Assembly: GCF_011516635.5 (NCBI RefSeq)
Contig: NZ_CP096255.1
Location: forward strand, 3,470,501-3,534,500
Direction: 5' to 3'
Origin: Bradyrhizobium barranii subsp. apii
GTDB lineage: Bacteria; Pseudomonadota; Alphaproteobacteria; Rhizobiales; Xanthobacteraceae
DNA: 64,000 nucleotides
Part shown: one piece after another, positions 60,443 to 64,000 of the stretch
How the letters are laid out: every line of letters begins with the position of its first letter
Position numbering within the stretch: position 1 is the stretch's first letter
Notes under the pieces: model-generated
Told to the model about the DNA's origin: nothing
The model's input: only the letters and a program-made list of their open reading frames with translations
Databases searched by the model: none
Made by a program: the position numbers and the translations under genes

Positions 60443-62149
60443 TCACTTCTCCGCCAGATAAACCTCGCCCAGCAGCGACGAGTTCGACCACGGCACCTGC
60501 TTGTTCTTCGTGCTCGAGACCACTTCCGCCCGCACGCGCGTCAGCATCTGCTGAACCTCCAGCCCCGGCGTGCCGAGATGGCGGGAGAGGGCGGCGGAGA
60601 ACGGCGAGTTGGCGCCTTCGCCATCGAGTGCGACCTGGCCCGGCGCGGTGGCGAACGCGATCAGCGTGCCCGCGCCCAGCGTTGCACCGGCGCCCAGGCT
60701 TGTTGGCGCTGCGAGGCCCGAAGCGCCCTCGATGCCTCGGTTGGTGCCGGCGGCTGCGACCTGCTGCGCCATCGGATTGTTGCGGCAGGCATCGAAGATC
60801 AAAATGTTGGTGCGGACCTGATCGTCGAGGCCGGCCATGATCGTGTCCATGTCAATCATCGCCTCCGTCATGCCCGCGCCCGGCTTGAGGTCGACGTCGA
60901 CGGGAATGAGATAGTTGCGGCCGTCGACCTGCACGCCGTGGCCGGCATAGTAGACCAACGCGACCTGCGCCCGCGCCGCCTCGCGCAGGAAGTCGCGCGT
61001 CACTTTCTGCATCGCTGCGCGGTCGAGATCGATGCCCTTCGACACCGTGAAGCCGATGTCGCGCAGGCTCCTGGCGACGGCACGCGCATCGTTGGCCGGA
61101 TTGGGCAGCGCCTTGACATGCGCATAGGCGCCGTTGCCGATCACCAGTGCCAGGCGCTTGCCGAGCGTCACCGGGGCAGGCGAGGGCGCAGGCGCCGCGC
61201 CCGTTTGATGCGGGGCCGGCTGCGTCGCCGGTGACGGCGGATCGCGCGGGATGGGTGTGAGCGCATCCGTCACCAGCGACAGCCGCACCTTGGCGGTGGC
61301 CTGGTTGGCCTTGCTGCCGGCATCGGAAGCCACGATCGCCAGCGTCGCCTTGTAGTCGTCGCGCGCATGGGCGTAGTCGCCCTTCGCCTCATAGGCCAGC
61401 GCGCGGTGGATATAGCCTGATATCAGCACGCTGTTCGGCGGCGTCATGATGTTGACGGGCGGTTTCTCTTTCGCAAGCCGGATCGCCTCGCTGCCATCGG
61501 CAATGGCGCGATCGAAATCGCCCCGCACGCGCCAGATCGCGGTGCGATTGATCAGCGGCTGCGGCAGTGTCGGGTCGAGCCGGATCGCCTGGTTGATGTC
61601 GGCAAGCGCGCCGTCGAGATCGCCGAGCGCCTCCTTCGCAATGCCGCGATTCTGGAACGAGAACGTCGATTTGGGCTGCAGCTTGATCGTGGCATCGTAG
61701 TCGGCGATCGCCTTGGCGTAGTCGCCCTTGCCGCGCCAGGCGTTGCCGCGATTGTGGAAGATCGTGCCATCAGGCGGGCCGAGCTTCAGCGCATCGTCGA
61801 AATCGGCGATCGCGATGTCGTAGTCGCCCTTGTCGTAATAGGCCGATCCCCTGAGATTGTAGACCGCTTGGCTCGGCTGGAGCCGGATCGCCTCGGTGGT
61901 GTCGGCGATGACCTTCGAATAGTCGCCCTTCTTGTTCCAGCCCACCGCGCGCCAGAAATAGATCGTCGCGAGCTGCTCGCCGCGAAACACCTTCAGCGCG
62001 ACGATCTTGTTGCAGGCGTCGATCATCTGGTCTGGCGGCGTGGTGTCGGTGGTGCAGAGCGGCCCGAGCTGGCTCCGCGCCTGCGCGAAGGCGGGTGCGG
62101 CCCACAGGGTTGCTGTGAGCAGGCAGAGCGCGACGAGCAGGCGGCGCAT
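60443..62149 (-). CDS. Secreted TPR protein with caspase-like (peptidase C14) domain
   Basis: A 568-residue protein: signal peptide (MRRLLVALCLLTATLWAAPA, cleavage near AFAQA), about six TPR-like repeats (IADTTEAIRLQPSQAVYNLR, IADYDATIKLQPKSTFSFQN), a Pro/Ala linker, then a caspase fold: RLALVIGNGAYAHVKALPNP, NDARAVARSLRDIGFTVSKG, VALVYYAGHGVQVDGRNYLI (catalytic His) and NILIFDACRNNPMAQQV (catalytic Cys). Both catalytic residues are present. Such proteins are widespread in rhizobia; processing targets are unknown. ATG 62149 starts the signal; the frame continues upstream to 62209. It is divergent from the methyltransferase. Confidence 0.9.
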   Translation of the reverse strand: MRRLLVALCLLTATLWAAPAFAQARSQLGPLCTTDTTPPDQMIDACNKIVALKVFRGEQLATIYFWRAVGWNKKGDYSKVIADTTEAIRLQPSQAVYNLRGSAYYDKGDYDIAIADFDDALKLGPPDGTIFHNRGNAWRGKGDYAKAIADYDATIKLQPKSTFSFQNRGIAKEALGDLDGALADINQAIRLDPTLPQPLINRTAIWRVRGDFDRAIADGSEAIRLAKEKPPVNIMTPPNSVLISGYIHRALAYEAKGDYAHARDDYKATLAIVASDAGSKANQATAKVRLSLVTDALTPIPRDPPSPATQPAPHQTGAAPAPSPAPVTLGKRLALVIGNGAYAHVKALPNPANDARAVARSLRDIGFTVSKGIDLDRAAMQKVTRDFLREAARAQVALVYYAGHGVQVDGRNYLIPVDVDLKPGAGMTEAMIDMDTIMAGLDDQVRTNILIFDACRNNPMAQQVAAAGTNRGIEGASGLAAPTSLGAGATLGAGTLIAFATAPGQVALDGEGANSPFSAALSRHLGTPGLEVQQMLTRVRAEVVSSTKNKQVPWSNSSLLGEVYLAEK

Positions 62150-62315
62150 GGCGATGGTCCCTTGAAGGAGAAGCGCTTGTTTGTTGCTCGGCGGTGCGCC
62201 GGGGTTCACGCGCTCGTCATTGGACGTGGGGTAAAGCCAAGAGAGGGTATTCCCTCAGTGGGCAGATTTTGCTACGACGCTGGTCCCAACAGTTCTGCCC
62301 ACCGCTTTCCCACTC

Positions 62316-63671
62316 ATGAAGAACGACGAAATCCTTAGCCAAATCACCGAGTTCTGCCGCAAGGCGGACATGGCGGAATCGACGTTTGGCCGGCGCGCGG
62401 TGAACGATGGGAAGCTGGTCCATCGCCTGCGCGAGGGAAAGCGCATCACGATCGACACGCTGGAGCGGATCCAGGCCTATATCGCCGCATCGACGACGGG
62501 CGGCCTGCCGCCGCCGCGGGGACTCCAGGTACCCCCGGAAAAACGCGATCCGCGCGGTAATTTCCGTTTCTTCGAGAACCGGCAAAAATACCTGCTGTTC
62601 GTCCATACCTGCAGCGAGAAGAGGGTGGTCGCCGAGCGCGTCGCGCTGGAACTCGCCAGCATCCATCCGCGCCCGCCGGCGCTGCGCATCTTCGACGCAG
62701 GCGTCGGCGACGGCACGGTGCTGGCCCGGGTGCTGCGCGCAACGCACCAGCGCTACCCGCACATGCCGTTCTACGTGGCCGGCAAGGAGCTCAGTCTCGA
62801 GGACCTGCGGCTGACGCTGGAGAGGGTCCCGGACCGCATTTTCGAGCATCCGGCGTCGGTGTTCGTGTTCACCAACATGTTCTACTCCGAGGCGCCCTGG
62901 CTCACGCCGGCATCGCCTGCGGCGGCGGCGGCCACCGTCTGGCACGAGGTTCCGTTACGTGGCGCCTCGTCAGGCGAGTTCGAGCAGCAGATCGCCGAGT
63001 TGAGGCCGTTCCTGGAGCAGAACTGGCGCGCCGCGATCAGCCCACGCACGGCCATGCCGCTCTACGAGCGGCCCGTCGTCCTGGTGCTCTACCGCGAGGA
63101 CCACAGGTTCCTGCTGGATTCGACCATTCCGCGGCCGGGCCAGGCCGAGGCCAATTTCGACCTGGTCATTGCATCCCAGCCCTACCGCGCCCTGTCCTCG
63201 GTCAATTTCCGGGCAAAGCGGATCATTGCACCGCTGGCGCGGGCGCTTCGGCCGGGCGGGCGGCTGATCGGAATCCACTCCCATGGTCACGATCCCGGCA
63301 TGGAAATGATCCAGGCGATCTGGCCTGGAGAAAATCCTTTCGCGGTCAGCCGTCATGAGCTATTGCGCGCCGTGAAGTACGAGCTTGGGTCGTTGGGCCG
63401 GGACCTAAATTTTAATGCTTATGCGGACAACCGTTCGATCTTCAGGTATGATATGGAAGCGCTGCCCAACGAGGTGACGGGTACCATCGGAACCTCGACG
63501 GCCTTTGCAGCGTGGAATGCGGCGGTGTATGTGGCGCAGATCGAGGACGACCGATTGACAGAAATGACTCAAAACGGCCGCACTCTGGATGCCGCCCGGG
63601 ACGTGCTGCGGAAGTACAACGGGCTCTGGTTTCTCGACGAGTCCTACGTCATCTCGCGACGGCGTGATTGA
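62316..63671 (+). CDS. HTH-containing SAM-dependent methyltransferase-like protein
   Basis: A 451-residue protein. Residues ~1-60 resemble a small helix-turn-helix (FCRKADMAESTFGRRAVNDG, KLVHRLREGKRITIDTLERI). Then comes a methyltransferase-like Rossmann fold: ALRIFDAGVGDGTVLARVLR (motif I, G-x-G-D-G), PHMPFYVAGKELSLEDLRLT, NFDLVIASQPYRALSSVNFR and IIAPLARALRPGGRLIGIHS. Homologues are common directly upstream of metK in Bradyrhizobium-type genomes; the methyl acceptor is unknown. The HTH part may bind nucleic acid or be a relic. It lies 62 nt before metK, which makes its own cofactor, and is probably transcribed with it. Confidence 0.85.
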   Translation: MKNDEILSQITEFCRKADMAESTFGRRAVNDGKLVHRLREGKRITIDTLERIQAYIAASTTGGLPPPRGLQVPPEKRDPRGNFRFFENRQKYLLFVHTCSEKRVVAERVALELASIHPRPPALRIFDAGVGDGTVLARVLRATHQRYPHMPFYVAGKELSLEDLRLTLERVPDRIFEHPASVFVFTNMFYSEAPWLTPASPAAAAATVWHEVPLRGASSGEFEQQIAELRPFLEQNWRAAISPRTAMPLYERPVVLVLYREDHRFLLDSTIPRPGQAEANFDLVIASQPYRALSSVNFRAKRIIAPLARALRPGGRLIGIHSHGHDPGMEMIQAIWPGENPFAVSRHELLRAVKYELGSLGRDLNFNAYADNRSIFRYDMEALPNEVTGTIGTSTAFAAWNAAVYVAQIEDDRLTEMTQNGRTLDAARDVLRKYNGLWFLDESYVISRRRD

Positions 63672-63680
63672 CATAATCCA

Positions 63681-63733
63681 AGGTTAAACATCGCAAACGC
63701 CCGCCAGGTTAACGGCGGAACAAGGGGTTACTG
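63681..63733 (+). promoter_or_regulatory. metK leader with a short hairpin
   Basis: CCGCC at 63701-63705 pairs with GGCGG at 63714-63718 around the loop AGGTTAAC. AGGTTAA also occurs at 63681. AAGGGG at 63722-63727 is the ribosome binding site. I do not recognise a SAM-II, SAM-V or SAM/SAH riboswitch consensus. Confidence 0.4.
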
Positions 63734-64000
63734 ATGCGCGCGTCCTATCTCTTCACCAGCGAATCCGTGTCCGAGGGTCATCCCGACAAGGTCTGTGACC
63801 GGATCTCCGACGAAATCGTCGATCTGTTCTACCGCGAAGGGCCGAAAGCCGGCATCGATCCGTGGCAGATCCGTGCGGCCTGCGAGACGCTCGCGACCAC
63901 CAACAAGGTGGTGATCGCCGGCGAGACCCGAGGTCCCGCATCCGTTACCAACGAGCAGATCGAAGGCGTCGTGCGCGCCGCGATCAAGGACATCGGCTAC
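63734..64000 (+). CDS. metK: S-adenosylmethionine synthetase (5' part)
   Basis: The first 89 codons of MetK, running off the window. [20 protein letters not shown] followed by [10 protein letters not shown] holds the ATP/Met-binding His and Asp; [18 protein letters not shown] and [17 protein letters not shown] follow. It makes SAM from methionine and ATP. ATG 63734 has AAGGGG seven bases upstream. The rest lies to the right. Confidence 0.96.
   Translation, partial: MRASYLFTSESVSEGHPDKVCDRISDEIVDLFYREGPKAGIDPWQIRAACETLATTNKVVIAGETRGPASVTNEQIEGVVRAAIKDIGY

Noticed and set aside
63672-63733. SAM-responsive riboswitch before metK
   Set aside because: Hairpin and loop do not match the SAM-II, SAM-V or SAM/SAH patterns that I can recall; kept only as a leader with a hairpin.

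Overview
The window looks like a chromosomal segment of a Bradyrhizobium-type alphaproteobacterium. The evidence is high GC in its right half, two complete HAAT-type (Liv) ABC transporter operons, an acyl-CoA ligase inside one of them, a metK with a methyltransferase neighbour, rhizobial IS21/IS66/IS5 elements, and short palindromic intergenic repeats. This is inference from gene content; there is no rRNA or other marker.

1-9.5 kb is an insertion-sequence graveyard. An IS21 element (its istA runs off the left edge) was hit by two further elements: an intact IS66-family element (1200-4314, 8-bp target duplication, with an extra pRiA4b-ORF3-like gene) and a second, complete IS21 element (4537-7128). 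Removing both restores one continuous istA frame. Next to it is an IS66 tnpC remnant, itself split by an IS5-like element (7622-9161).

9.5-25 kb is an envelope-polysaccharide locus. On the minus strand lie an RgpF-like protein and a multispanning membrane protein. On the plus strand are a GtrB/Dpm1-like glycosyltransferase and a seven-gene run, each gene overlapping the next by 1-4 nt: rfbF, rfbG, an RfbC-like epimerase, a C-methyltransferase-like protein, an NAD-dependent epimerase, a DprE1-like FAD oxidase and a DprE2-like SDR. A decayed paralogue of the membrane protein, a GtrA-type flippase and gmhB follow. Together they suggest a CDP-activated, probably C-methylated 6-deoxy sugar, plus chemistry on a polyprenyl-phosphate-linked sugar resembling mycobacterial DprE1/DprE2, with GtrA-mediated flipping.

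22.8-35.2 kb is a mobile or phage-derived island. It carries a minus-strand operon with a ParB-domain DNA methyltransferase, two DUF5681-like proteins, a YqaJ/lambda-type exonuclease, an ERF-type annealing protein fused to an HNH-like C-terminus, and a small membrane protein. A decayed second copy of the exonuclease/ERF pair lies at about 22.85-24.11 kb. An IS66 element (25887-29402, perfect 8-bp duplication), itself interrupted by an IS5 element, sits between the copies.

35.3-64 kb is ordinary high-GC chromosome. It holds a PaaK-like ligase, an AGE-family sugar epimerase, liv operon 1 (livG, acyl-CoA ligase, livH, livM, livK, livF) divergent from a Crp/Fnr regulator, an MFS exporter, a cyclase/AAA/TPR protein, a peroxiredoxin-like protein, hemD, purU, a small lipoprotein, liv operon 2 with a MetE-like gene, a TPR-caspase protein, an HTH-methyltransferase and the start of metK. 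The acyl-CoA ligase gene has an apparent one-base frameshift near its 5' end.
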